22,493 nt of DNA from CAZSMC01 sp964607755 (GTDB taxonomy: Bacteria; Zhuqueibacterota; Zhuqueibacteria; Residuimicrobiales; Krinioviventaceae). The position numbers were made by a program, and so were the translations under genes. Location of the stretch: NCBI GenBank assembly GCA_964607755.1, contig CAZSMC010000067.1:1-22493 (forward strand), written 5' to 3'. The notes beneath the pieces are model-generated. The model was not told where the DNA came from. It worked only from the letters and a program-made list of their open reading frames with translations, and did not search any database. Shown here piece by piece: positions 1 to 7,775 of the stretch. Numbering within the stretch: the stretch's first letter is position 1; each line of letters opens with the position of its first letter.

Positions 1-112
1 GTGCAATGATCAGGATGCACCAGAGTTAAATTTAGGACTAAATTAAGAATATTTTTAACATTCATTTCAAAGCGAACTTTTGTTTCTGCTGTAAGCATTG
101 ATTAGCAGGAAA

Positions 113-637
113 TTATTGATTGGTCCTGTTGATTTTATAAAGTTCTTCTATTACTAGTTCGACTATTGTTGTGGTTACATAAAGACTGCTTATCTCGTAT
201 AGATTCATAATATATTTTTCAGCTTGAGATAAAGAAATATTTCTGTCAACGAATGAGCTAATAATCACACCAAGTGAACCTACTGGAATAAAATCTAGTT
301 TTTTTGCAACATCTCTTACAGCTAAATCATCAGTCAAAATATTAACTATAGATAATTTACTGCACAAATATAGACATTCTTTCTCCCCTAAATGTAGATC
401 AAATAATTCAGTTTTTTCAATAAATTCGCTGACTTAACCTTGGGTTTTCTTTAAATGGATATTTTTTAATTCAAAGACATTTAACTTTCTGGACTTTCTA
501 TGCTGGAGATATTCGAAACGTACACTTTCAGGGACGTATATATTATCAAAAATATTTAACAAATGGATACATTCAATTTCAGATAGATGCAAAAGTGGGC
601 CAGTATCAGATACCACGCTTATTTTTTTAGCGCCCAA
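113..637 (-). pseudogene. PIN-domain toxin (DUF3368-like), interrupted by an in-frame TAA
   Basis: Two open segments (637-434 and the part ending at 113) lie in the same frame and together read as one PIN-type protein of about 174 residues, split by a TAA at 434-436. The N-terminal part has the first acidic motif in SVVSDTGPLLHL. Past the stop the frame continues with LHLGEKE and LTDDLAVRDVAKK, the second and third acidic clusters of the PIN fold, then a GSLGVI segment as in DUF3368 proteins. PIN toxins of this type are metal-dependent RNases. The start is a TTG at 635-637, which overlaps the end of the antitoxin gene, the usual antitoxin-toxin arrangement. A single base change explains the break, so it is either a recently inactivated toxin or a sequencing error. 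Family assignment is fairly sure; loss of function is likely unless the stop is an artefact. Confidence 0.75.
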
Positions 638-867
638 GCCAAGTCCTCCATGGTTGCTTTATGTTGGCGTTCAGCTAATTCTACCCAATCGATCCCTGCA
701 GCTTCAATAGCTTCATCTCGAGAGATGTTGCCGCGAAGATATTGGCCTAAAATATGCTCGCGCCAAAGCTGTTTGATACCTGCTTGAAATGCCATAGAAA
801 TAACTTCTGATTCAGGTTTATTAGTTTCTTTAGTGAGATTTTCAAGAAATGATAATGTATTTTCCAT
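619..867 (-). CDS. Small antitoxin of the PIN toxin pair (UPF0175-like)
   Basis: An 82-residue protein directly upstream of, and overlapping, the PIN toxin frame. The segment with ILGQYLRGNISRDEAIEAAG resembles the short helical pattern of UPF0175-type antitoxins (a 'growing chain, gene for iS..eA...ag' pattern), and the stretch after it would contact the toxin or DNA. I chose the ATG at 865-867 over a GTG at 874-876 because AAGGTGA, which contains that GTG, sits about five bases upstream of the ATG and looks like its ribosome binding site. In this class the antitoxin neutralises the RNase and usually represses its own promoter. With the toxin frame broken, it may persist as an orphan antitoxin. 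The role is inferred mainly from gene order and partly from sequence pattern. Confidence 0.65.
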   Translation of the reverse strand: MENTLSFLENLTKETNKPESEVISMAFQAGIKQLWREHILGQYLRGNISRDEAIEAAGIDWVELAERQHKATMEDLAWALKK

Positions 868-909
868 AAGATTCACCTTATTTATTTTTACTTTCTTCTG
901 CTCGCTAAC

Positions 910-937
910 ATAATATGATTGAGTCTTATTATTTCAA
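910..937 (-). promoter_or_regulatory. Candidate promoter for the toxin/antitoxin pair
   Basis: On the minus strand TTGAAA (937-932) and TATTAT (915-910) are separated by 16 bases, a good match to a sigma-70-type promoter. It overlaps the last codons of the anti-sigma gene (stop at 929-931) and lies about 45 bases before the antitoxin ATG, so the pair could be transcribed on its own. AT-rich DNA yields such matches by chance, and promoter consensus in this lineage is unknown. Confidence 0.35.
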
Positions 938-1339
938 TTTTTTCCGCATCGTCACCTTTGTGCCTTTTGACGTCACATCAAACGTCACGTCATCCATGAG
1001 TGTTTTGACGATAAAAATGCCCCGGCCATTTTCCTTGTACAGGTTCTTTGGATGGAGCGGGTCTCCGATCTTTTCAGGATCAAATCCTCCCCCTTCATCC
1101 ATAACAGTAATTTTCATTTCGTTGCGAGTCAGTTCAAAACGAGTGGTTACTTTTTTGTTCACATCACCTTTATTGCCGTGACGGATGGCATTATTGACCA
1201 TTTCTGTAACCGCAATAGCGCAGTTTTCGATGTCGTTTGATGTAAAACCATACTGTTGACAGAAATGTTCCAGTTTGCGCTCAACCAATCGAATTTGTCG
1301 TGGATCTGAAGGAATTTCCAGAGATACAGACTTTTTCAT
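929..1339 (-). CDS. RsbW-like anti-sigma factor serine/threonine kinase
   Basis: A 136-residue GHKL-type ATPase consisting of the HATPase domain alone, as in RsbW/SpoIIAB anti-sigma kinases. Visible motifs are the N box TEMVNNAIRHGN (residues 45-56), the G1 box DEGGGFDP (81-88), the G2 box GRGIFIVKTLMDD (105-117) and GTKVTM (126-131). Such proteins bind a sigma factor or phosphorylate an STAS-domain anti-anti-sigma protein in partner switching. No partner gene is in the window. Its ATG follows the stop of the barrel gene by six bases and has no SD, so translation is probably coupled to that gene. The family call is firm; the controlled sigma factor or other target is unknown. Confidence 0.88.
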   Translation of the reverse strand: MKKSVSLEIPSDPRQIRLVERKLEHFCQQYGFTSNDIENCAIAVTEMVNNAIRHGNKGDVNKKVTTRFELTRNEMKITVMDEGGGFDPEKIGDPLHPKNLYKENGRGIFIVKTLMDDVTFDVTSKGTKVTMRKKLK

Positions 1340-1345
1340 AGTGCG

Positions 1346-3211
1346 CTAAAAGATCCAATTTAATCCCAACTCGACGTTATTAATGTAATACGTATCTTCA
1401 CCGGCATAGCTCACTTTGTACCGCACGGCATCGATGAAAAAACGCAGATTAGCAGAGGGTGTATATATGATGCGGAAAACAGGACCGTGGCTTTTATATT
1501 TACTGCTCTTTTCTTTCAGAACCTTGCCAGGTGCACCGGTTTTGTGTCGCCATTCATTGCGAATGTAAAGGCTGTAACCCGGGCTTGCGCTCAGACGATT
1601 AAATGTGCTATATTTCCAGTACAAATGCAACCATTGTTTTTGACGCGTCACCATGATACGCTCGGTCCACTGCTCCCAGGAGAGCTGCCCGTTTTCTTCC
1701 AGTTGCAACCGGTAATCGATGCACAATGTTGTGCGCGGCAGAATGTTCCACTTTAGGGAATCGGACATGGCAAATTTTCGAAACACAAAACTCCGGGTTG
1801 TGGTGACGTCAGTTTCAAAATCATAATCCACGTAATTTGCCAACACTTCAAAGGACTGGTGAATACTCAGCGACTGGGCAGGTTTGTATGAAATGGACGG
1901 TTGCAGCCGGAAAATCCGGTTCCAGTTATTATCTGCGCTGCGCTCGCCAAATATATAAACCATGTGATACAAATTGACACTGGCAAGTACATCAAGCCGC
2001 AGCATATCGCTGAAATGATGCATAACTGTCACCCGCGAATTGATTCGCAGCTCATCGCGGTCGTCATAATTTTTTTCATCCGGGGTGTCGTACTGAAATC
2101 TGCTGACAGAAAAATAGGAATCCAGAGAATCGGAACGCGTGACTCTGGTGCCTATACGCGAGGATACGGAAAATCGTGAACTGTTATTATCCGGAGTAAT
2201 AAATGCTGTTCGTCTGGAAAACGGGGTATCAGCATCGTCGATCTCAAGGTCATAACGCTGTTCCTGCATGTGATGAGAAATGTTGAAAATCCCTCTGAAA
2301 TGCGGTTTGCGCACATGAAAAGCCAGATCATTATTAAAACGCTGGTCATTTCTTTTGCGGCGCCGTTTCTCGGTCGTTTCGCCAAAATGGCGCAGTTCCA
2401 CATCCTTGAGTTCCAGAAAGGAATTCAATCTCATGAACGTCTGCTCTCCCAAACGATAAAACATGGTATTGCGCGCCCCCCGCGTTTCCTCGCGTTGACT
2501 TTCAATATCGCCGGTCCGTGACACATAATTGTCATGACGCTCGTTGCTGAAAAAAACTTGTAGAGAGTCGGCCGCATGCGGTGTAAACTGCCGGTTGACC
2601 CGGTACGCCACTCCTAAATCTCTGTTATTGCGTCTGTTAAACCGGTCGTCATCAAGAGTGAGTGAAATGTTGTTGTTGTATTCAGCTAATGGCAAATCAG
2701 CTCCGCTAACATCTACAGAATAGCTGACCCCCTGGTCATGCTGATTGTAGCGATTATCCCATTTAGGGCCGGCAGAAACGTCTGCGTAAAAATTTGAATA
2801 TGGTTGAAAACGCAAGCCAATATGACCGGTATGCGTCCGCACATCATTGTTAAAACCGGATTGCTTGTCAAGAAAAACGATTGAAGAAATGTCCGAGGTA
2901 AGTGTGAGAGCCGGAGAAAGCGAATAATTCAGAAACATGCCCAGGTTTTGATCATCTTTCCACTTGTCATTTTGAGCGCCTGTGCGCAGTAGAGATGAAC
3001 GAAAGTTTTCTGAAATCCGGAAATTTACCCGGTTGTTCACCGGCAAGGAATAGTTGACAGAATAGTGCCACATATAAGTGTTGAATTCCTGCTGCAAACC
3101 GATTGACGCATTGTTATTCGCTGTGGTGATAGCCGGTGTAAATGGTTGACCATAGAGGGGAAATACTGTGCTGATAAGAAAAAGTAGAAATATGTAAAAT
3201 CGAATATTCAC
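1346..3211 (-). CDS. Predicted outer-membrane beta-barrel protein, function unknown
   Basis: A 621-residue protein with a signal peptide (about residues 1-22, hydrophobic core FYIFLLFLISTVFPL, then a probable cut after GQ). The rest is almost entirely alternating polar/hydrophobic strands rich in Asn, Arg, Tyr and Phe, with turns containing Asp and Asn. The last residues are LGLNWIF, ending in Phe as in the C-terminal signal recognised by the BAM assembly machinery. This pattern fits a large outer-membrane barrel. I recognise no specific transporter family, and there is no plug or TonB box that I can see. The start is a GTG at 3209-3211, 29 bases after the DUF502 gene. The same operon carries the anti-sigma kinase directly downstream. 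Confidence 0.7.
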   Translation of the reverse strand: MNIRFYIFLLFLISTVFPLYGQPFTPAITTANNNASIGLQQEFNTYMWHYSVNYSLPVNNRVNFRISENFRSSLLRTGAQNDKWKDDQNLGMFLNYSLSPALTLTSDISSIVFLDKQSGFNNDVRTHTGHIGLRFQPYSNFYADVSAGPKWDNRYNQHDQGVSYSVDVSGADLPLAEYNNNISLTLDDDRFNRRNNRDLGVAYRVNRQFTPHAADSLQVFFSNERHDNYVSRTGDIESQREETRGARNTMFYRLGEQTFMRLNSFLELKDVELRHFGETTEKRRRKRNDQRFNNDLAFHVRKPHFRGIFNISHHMQEQRYDLEIDDADTPFSRRTAFITPDNNSSRFSVSSRIGTRVTRSDSLDSYFSVSRFQYDTPDEKNYDDRDELRINSRVTVMHHFSDMLRLDVLASVNLYHMVYIFGERSADNNWNRIFRLQPSISYKPAQSLSIHQSFEVLANYVDYDFETDVTTTRSFVFRKFAMSDSLKWNILPRTTLCIDYRLQLEENGQLSWEQWTERIMVTRQKQWLHLYWKYSTFNRLSASPGYSLYIRNEWRHKTGAPGKVLKEKSSKYKSHGPVFRIIYTPSANLRFFIDAVRYKVSYAGEDTYYINNVELGLNWIF

Positions 3212-3240
3212 TATTTTTTGTTTGACGACAGTTGAAGGAT

Positions 3241-3924
3241 TTAATCCTCAGAGGACAATTTTTTGTAGAATGCTCTGGTTTTATCTTGTTGCTGTCTTTC
3301 TTGCGGTGTAATTGAACCGCCACTGATAACAAGTTTTAACGCTTCTTCAACTGTAATGTCGAGTATGATCACATCCTTTTTCGGAACAAAAAGCAAATAA
3401 CCTGATGTGGGATTGGGCGTTGTCGGAAGAAAAATGCTGTACACATCGATCTCCTCGCCAAGTCGTTTTTGCACACTTCCTTTTGTGTCCTGGGTTATAA
3501 AGCCAATAGAATACACACCTTTTCTGGGATATTCGAACAGAGCGGCATATTTAAACGTCTCCCTGCGGTCAGAGAGAAATGCATCACTGATTTGATGTAA
3601 TGTGCCGTAAACGTGTTTTATCACCGGGATGCGGCTAAGTATCCATTGACTGAGCGCAACCAGTTTCCGGCCAAAATAATTTCTCACAAAAAACCCAACG
3701 AGAAAGATAACCAAAAGCAGGGCAATCAAACCTATTCCCGGAATGGGACGGTCCTGTGTACTGCCGATAAAATGATAAATCAGCCGGCTTACCTGTTCGT
3801 TGAGGAGTCCATCCAGGCGAAGAAACAGCCAGGTCACTATATAAATTGTGAGGACCAGCGGCACTAAAAACAACAAACCCGCAGCAAAATAACCGCGGAT
3901 TCTTTTCAAAAGACCACTTGTCAC
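3241..3924 (-). CDS. DUF502 family inner-membrane protein
   Basis: A 227-residue protein with the DUF502 layout: a basic N-terminus (LLKRIRGYFAAG), a first membrane helix at about residues 12-35, a second at about 62-82, and then a soluble alpha/beta domain. Family-like segments are GLLFLVPLVLTIYIV, VYGTLHQISDAF, GVYSIGFIT and the proline-rich FLPTTPNPTSGYLLFVP. DUF502 proteins are widespread in bacteria and have no settled biochemical role. The start appears to be a GTG at 3922-3924 with only a weak purine stretch before it. It follows the FtsB-like gene by 18 bases, so the two are probably co-transcribed. Confidence 0.88.
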   Translation of the reverse strand: MTSGLLKRIRGYFAAGLLFLVPLVLTIYIVTWLFLRLDGLLNEQVSRLIYHFIGSTQDRPIPGIGLIALLLVIFLVGFFVRNYFGRKLVALSQWILSRIPVIKHVYGTLHQISDAFLSDRRETFKYAALFEYPRKGVYSIGFITQDTKGSVQKRLGEEIDVYSIFLPTTPNPTSGYLLFVPKKDVIILDITVEEALKLVISGGSITPQERQQQDKTRAFYKKLSSED

Positions 3925-3942
3925 GATACACTCAAATTTAAA

Positions 3943-4245
3943 TTAACGAAATTGCACAATAATTTCATCGGGTTCTGCATACCCGTTTTTTATAGCTTCT
4001 TGTTTGATGCGTTCGAGGTCGGTTTTCAAGAGTTCTTTTTCTTTTTTCAGATGGGCATTCCGCTGTTTTGCTTTTTCGATTTTTAATTGCAATTCCTTGT
4101 TCTCTCGCGCAAGTTGGTATTGCCGGATGAATCCCATCCCTCGATCAAATGCCAGCGAATAAAGGATAAAAAGGACTCCAGCCCAAAAAAGAAGTTTGGG
4201 ATTAAGGATCGTTTTTCGAATATGTGTGCGAAATGATTTTTTCAC
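3943..4245 (-). CDS. FtsB/DivIC-type septum formation initiator
   Basis: A 100-residue bitopic protein: a short basic cytoplasmic end, one membrane helix (about residues 17-32, PKLLFWAGVLFILYSLAF), then a charged heptad-type coiled coil (about 40-83) and the typical tail KNGYAEPDEIIVQF. This is the architecture of FtsB/DivIC, which forms a trimer with FtsL and FtsQ/DivIB at the division septum. FtsB and DivIC cannot be separated from sequence alone. The start is a GTG at 4243-4245, since no in-frame ATG exists upstream. A weak GAAGAG lies nine bases before it, at the foot of a strong hairpin (4257-4287). Placement just downstream of enolase is a common arrangement for this family. Confidence 0.85.
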   Translation of the reverse strand: MKKSFRTHIRKTILNPKLLFWAGVLFILYSLAFDRGMGFIRQYQLARENKELQLKIEKAKQRNAHLKKEKELLKTDLERIKQEAIKNGYAEPDEIIVQFR

Positions 4246-4256
4246 ATGCCATCGCT

Positions 4257-4287
4257 CTTCAAGACCGGCGCCAGGCCGGCCTTGAAG
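4257..4287 (-). repeat. Strong hairpin between enolase and the FtsB-like gene
   Basis: Arms of 13 bases (4257-4269 and 4275-4287) pair with a single mismatch around a five-base loop; the outer arm is CTTCAAG and the inner arm CCGGC. It starts 64 bases after the enolase stop and ends 12 bases before the GTG of the FtsB-like gene. There is no T-run after it on the transcribed strand, so it is not a standard intrinsic terminator. It could be a dispersed repeat, an mRNA-processing or stability element, or a translational control element. Confidence 0.6.
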
Positions 4288-4350
4288 TCTTTAGAATTCA
4301 TTCTATATGCGGACGCAAGTCGCGCCGCTGTCTTGACCATATCTTACCAG

Positions 4351-5640
4351 TTAGCCTATTTTCTTTACTTTTTCAAAGCCATAAACAGCATCTTTATCTA
4401 ATATTTCTTCGATGCGTAAAAGCTGGTTGTATTTTGCCATGCGGTCGGAACGGCTCATCGAGCCTGTTTTGATCTGGCCGCTGTTGGTGGCAACAGCAAT
4501 GTCCGCGATTGTGGCATCTTCGGTTTCGCCGGAGCGGTGCGATGTGACCGTGGTAAAACCAGCCCGGTGAGCCATGTCTATGCAATCCAAAGTCTCGGTG
4601 AGGGTGCCGATTTGATTGACTTTGATCAGAATCGAATTTGAGCAGCCTTCCCGGATACCGCGTGCCAGATATTCCACATTCGTGACGAACAGGTCATCTC
4701 CGACCAACTGGATTTTGTCACCCAATTTATCGGTTAATACCTTCCAGCCATCCCAGTCGCTTTCAGACATACCGTCTTCAACAGAATCGATGGGATATTT
4801 TTCAACGAGCTCGGCAATATAGTCGGCCTGTTCCTGTGCATTGCGTTTGGCGCCGTTTTTACCTTCAAACAGGCTGTAATCATAGATACTGTCTTTATAA
4901 AATTCAGAAGCGGCAATATCGAGCGCCAGGGTCACGTCTTTACCTGCTTTGTAACCGGCTTTGTCAATCGCTTTGAGAATGCTGTCCAGGGCATCTTCTG
5001 TGCCTTTGAGCCGCGGAGCGAATCCGCCTTCATCGCCAACAGATGTATCCAGACCACGGTCTTTGAGCACTTTTTTCAAGTTGTGAAAAACCTCGGCGCC
5101 GATGCGCAGAGCTTCTTTAACAGAAGAAGCGCCAACTGGCCGGATCATAAATTCCTGGAACGCAATAGGTGCATCGGAATGGGAACCACCGTTAATGATA
5201 TTCATCATGGGAACCGGCAGATGCTTGGCGTTCGTTCCGCCAATATATCGAAAAAGCGGCAGTTCCAGCGCCATGGCAGCAGCTTTGGCAGCGGCTAATG
5301 ACACGCCTAAAATGGCATTGGCGCCGAGCTTGCTCTTGTTTTTTGTGCCGTCCAGTTCGATCATGGTATTGTCAAGACCAACCTGGTCTAGCGCATCCAT
5401 GCCGACAACCTCTTCGGCAATAATATCATTCACATTGGCCACGGCTTTGCTGACACCCTTTCCTAAATACCGGTCTTCGCCATCACGTAATTCCAACGCT
5501 TCGTTCTCGCCGGTCGAAGCACCTGATGGCACAGCGGCACGGCCGATTGCGCCGTCTTCAAGTTCAACGTCGACTTCGACTGTGGGATTGCCTCTGGAGT
5601 CAAGGATTTCACGTGCAAATACATCAACGATGGTTGTCAT
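4351..5640 (-). CDS. eno: Enolase (phosphopyruvate hydratase)
   Basis: Enolase converts 2-phosphoglycerate to phosphoenolpyruvate in glycolysis, in the cytoplasm, and needs magnesium. The 429-residue length is normal. All catalytic elements are visible: the mobile loop GASTGENEALELRD, GGSHSDAPIAFQEFMIRP (His154, Glu163), GDEGGFAP (Glu204), metal ligands Asp241, Glu288 (SVEDGM) and Asp315 (VGDDLF), the base Lys340 (ILIKVNQIG), SHRSGETED (His368, Arg369, Ser370) and Lys391 in KTGS. The ATG at 5638-5640 is preceded by AAAGGAGGAACG, the strongest ribosome binding site in the window, as expected for a highly expressed gene. It is the first gene of the group running down to the anti-sigma kinase. 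Confidence 0.98.
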   Translation of the reverse strand: MTTIVDVFAREILDSRGNPTVEVDVELEDGAIGRAAVPSGASTGENEALELRDGEDRYLGKGVSKAVANVNDIIAEEVVGMDALDQVGLDNTMIELDGTKNKSKLGANAILGVSLAAAKAAAMALELPLFRYIGGTNAKHLPVPMMNIINGGSHSDAPIAFQEFMIRPVGASSVKEALRIGAEVFHNLKKVLKDRGLDTSVGDEGGFAPRLKGTEDALDSILKAIDKAGYKAGKDVTLALDIAASEFYKDSIYDYSLFEGKNGAKRNAQEQADYIAELVEKYPIDSVEDGMSESDWDGWKVLTDKLGDKIQLVGDDLFVTNVEYLARGIREGCSNSILIKVNQIGTLTETLDCIDMAHRAGFTTVTSHRSGETEDATIADIAVATNSGQIKTGSMSRSDRMAKYNQLLRIEEILDKDAVYGFEKVKKIG

Positions 5641-5644
5641 CGTT

Positions 5645-5665
5645 CCTCCTTTTTTACATAGTATA
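5645..5665 (-). promoter_or_regulatory. Enolase ribosome binding site and possible -10 element
   Basis: GGAGG (5649-5645) lies four bases before the enolase ATG. A little upstream TATACT (5665-5660) could be a -10 hexamer, but no convincing -35 sits at the right spacing. The ribosome binding site is firm and the promoter is tentative. Confidence 0.5.
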
Positions 5666-5834
5666 CTGTGTTTCGTGTTAGATTATTTCTTTTTTATTGG
5701 ATTTCACTACTTTTACGCTTTGATAAAATATAATTCAGAATTGACCTTTAATATAAAACAAAACTGTTAAAAATGAAAATGAAATATTTTACACAAGGTA
5801 AAAGCTCAGTGTTTGGTGAAAGTTTTAATATTTG

Positions 5835-5921
5835 GGCACTAAAGTGCCTGTTAAAGAATCTCGATAATAACCCCGACTTAAAAGTCGGGGCTATCATATT
5901 GCCCCGAGCTTTAGCTCGGGG
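5835..5921. repeat. Three tandem perfect palindromes
   Basis: First: GGCACT-AA-AGTGCC at 5835-5848. Second: CCCCGACTT-AA-AAGTCGGGG at 5871-5890. Third: CCCCGAGCT-TT-AGCTCGGGG at 5902-5921. All have perfect arms, a two-base A/T loop and arms ending in T next to the loop, so they look like members of one family. None has a T-run on the minus strand, although they lie after the DUF92 remnant and before the enolase promoter. They may be dispersed intergenic (REP-like) elements or bidirectional stops. Confidence 0.65.
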
Positions 5922-5996
5922 TTAAAGATGACCTCTCAACATAACGGGCTTTCCCATTTTTTAATGCTGCAAAGATTTTCTTCCATCAGTGAACTA

Positions 5997-6557
5997 TTAC
6001 TTCAAAAACGACAATAAAAATATAAAGCCGGAACCGGCTGCGGCGCACAGTGCGTTCACAGCGTCATTGTTCATCCATTTCCAGCCGCGGATAAATGTCG
6101 TATGGTGATTAATACAGTGTATTTTACGTTCAGTTATTTTTTGGCATTTGGGACACTGGTATTGCCCCTGCAAGGTGGCGCCCACAATGCTGTCGATGAT
6201 ACTGCCCAGAAATCCGGCCAGAGTAACCAAAAAGAAATATTTTACTGTAAAGACAAATTGTCCGGATGCAGCGAAAATACTAATGAGTGCAATGAGGGCC
6301 GCACCTGCCAACGCGCCGACCGAGCCAAGCAAAGTGATACCGCCGGATGTACCGAGCGGCACTTTGCGAAAAGTGAGCACCGACCGGGGTTGGGGCCTGG
6401 CCAGAACACCGATTTCGGTACCCCAGGTGTCTGCAGTGACGGCTGTCAGGGATGCCACGTACAAAAAATAAAACAGATCATTTTGGGAAAAATACCATGC
6501 CAGTGGTAAACTGTGCAGCCTCTGCCGGTGATTCGTGTAAAAGATAGAATAATGCAA
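5997..6557 (-). pseudogene. C-terminal remnant of a DUF92 (VTE6/TMEM19-like) domain
   Basis: The recognisable homology starts near 6500 with DLFYFLYVASL and continues with TAVTADTWGTEIGVL, the signature of DUF92 proteins, then VPLGTSGGITLLGSVGAL, a membrane-rich stretch, GSIIDSIVGATLQG and a CPKC pair followed by NNDAVNAL. In plants a DUF92 protein (VTE6) acts as phytyl-phosphate kinase. The usual N-terminal part of the domain is absent, and there is no sensible start: the only one is a TTG at 6557 inside the preceding gene. The frame is +1 relative to that gene, whose last residues FTTGM look like the start of the same DUF92 domain. I read this as the tail of a VTE5-DUF92 fusion with an out-of-frame internal deletion. 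A rearranged but still expressed protein cannot be excluded. Confidence 0.7.
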
Positions 6558-7227
6558 AAGCCGAGGTGAGCGGTACTGTCAGATTGTCCGATCCCTGCAC
6601 AGAAACCATTTCTCCGGCCGTGGCGACCAGCGCCACGACACCGGCAAACCATAGGCTATTCAACAGCGAGAATGCAGCCGTGCCAGGTTGCGGATACAGA
6701 TACAGACACAAAAGAACAATCACAAACGAGGCCAGGAACATGGTCACCGAACCCTGCACTGATTTTTTCTCTGGCCCAAAATGAATCGGGATGGGTTGTT
6801 TGACATTATCCCCAATAATCGATGCCAGGGCATCCGGAATCGCCATGATGAGCATCGCAGTGACCAGGACGAGTTGATCCTGATCCCATAACCATGCCGT
6901 GAGGATGAAAAAAGACACCGGATAGAAAACCGTGCCGTACGTCTGCCGGTGTATGCTGTGCATGCCGTCCAGAACGTGTTTTTTAATGGCAATATAATTG
7001 ACAATGGCAAATAATCCCCCGAGAAGAAGCATCGGCCACATCGAATCCAGTAAAAAAGGTGTAGCCGCGATGAGCACGCCAACGAGCATGTGAACAATTT
7101 TCCTGGTGGCCTCGCTGCCCCAGTTCATTGTTTTTCGAACAACTTCTGCCGAGGCGATGACAGCGACCAATCCACCGCTAAAAACACCCAAATACACCCA
7201 GTCTGATCCGGTCATCACAGCGATCAC
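6478..7227 (-). CDS. Prenol kinase-like membrane protein (VTE5/SEC59 family), truncated fusion
   Basis: A 249-residue polytopic membrane protein of the phytol kinase/dolichol kinase family, which phosphorylates prenols with CTP. Family segments are SEATRKIVHMLVGV (about residues 37-50), PDALASIIGDNVKQ, KKSVQGSVTMFLAS and SVQGSDNLTVPL near the end of the kinase region. The kinase part looks complete. In several bacteria this domain is fused to DUF92, and here the DUF92 tail follows in another frame after the stop at 6478-6480, so the product probably lost its second half. The start is uncertain: GTG at 7225-7227, GTG at 7216-7218 or ATG at 7213-7215. An AGGA lies just before the first of these and is too close for good spacing there. 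The substrate (prenol or polyprenol) cannot be told from sequence. Confidence 0.8.
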   Translation of the reverse strand: MIAVMTGSDWVYLGVFSGGLVAVIASAEVVRKTMNWGSEATRKIVHMLVGVLIAATPFLLDSMWPMLLLGGLFAIVNYIAIKKHVLDGMHSIHRQTYGTVFYPVSFFILTAWLWDQDQLVLVTAMLIMAIPDALASIIGDNVKQPIPIHFGPEKKSVQGSVTMFLASFVIVLLCLYLYPQPGTAAFSLLNSLWFAGVVALVATAGEMVSVQGSDNLTVPLTSAFALFYLLHESPAEAAQFTTGMVFFPK

Positions 7228-7481
7228 TTTCCTGTTCTGTTCTTCAATGTATTGTAATTAATATGTACGAAAAAATGACAAAAAATCCAATGGTAAATTG
7301 AGTGATATCGTTGTGTTTTTAAGATGTTGCAATACTTTTGTTTTTTTACGCTTTGCGGCTTTGTTTGGGAAATATTTATCCCTGTTGGTCGATTACAATG
7401 GAGCATCTCAAATCACTGCAAAAGGTGTCCATATTATCATCCCAATATATGGATGTTTGAATGATATTTGTCACTAAATGC

Positions 7482-7525
7482 CATTTTTCCCCAACTTGTC
7501 CACATTTTTAAAAGTGGGAAAAATG
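7482..7525. repeat. Inverted repeat with 10-base arms
   Basis: CATTTTTCCC (7482-7491) is matched exactly by GGGAAAAATG (7516-7525) across a 24-base interval, which itself contains the second DnaA-box-like 9-mer. It may be an operator or a stem; A/T composition makes chance possible. Confidence 0.4.
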
Positions 7526-7775
7526 AAAGAAAATTCAAAGAATTGCCTCTTTCGATAATAAACTCTAAAAAACATAAACTTAAGTATAGCAATAAATTTA
7601 TTGCTGTTTCACGTTAAAAAAAGCCTTGTTTTAAAACCAGTATAATCAATAAGATAGAATGGGCGGAAGTGGTTTATAAATTATTGTTTTTTAAGGGGTG
7701 ACTTTTCTGCATGGAGGTGGCGGGTGAGAAAAAGCCGGTCAATTTAAAATAACGCAGTGCTAACATATCGACAAG

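Larger units (their letters stand above)
5641..5996. other. Gene-free spacer upstream of enolase
   Basis: No credible reading frame was found here on either strand. The half next to enolase is AT-rich and should hold its promoter. The distal half holds three palindromes (listed separately). The DUF92 remnant ends at 5997, so this spacer also has to contain any transcription stop for that gene. No stem followed by a T-run was seen. Confidence 0.6.

Noticed and set aside
5102..5770. A 222-codon open frame on the plus strand opposite the enolase gene.
   Set aside because: It is antisense to a highly conserved gene, with low-complexity Ser/Ala-rich translation and no family resemblance, so it is a shadow frame.
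6470..6485. Possible programmed +1 frameshift at CCA AAA TGA joining the VTE5 and DUF92 frames.
   Set aside because: There is no internal Shine-Dalgarno-like stimulator, the slip AAA to AAT pairs poorly, and a shift alone would not supply the missing N-terminal part of DUF92.
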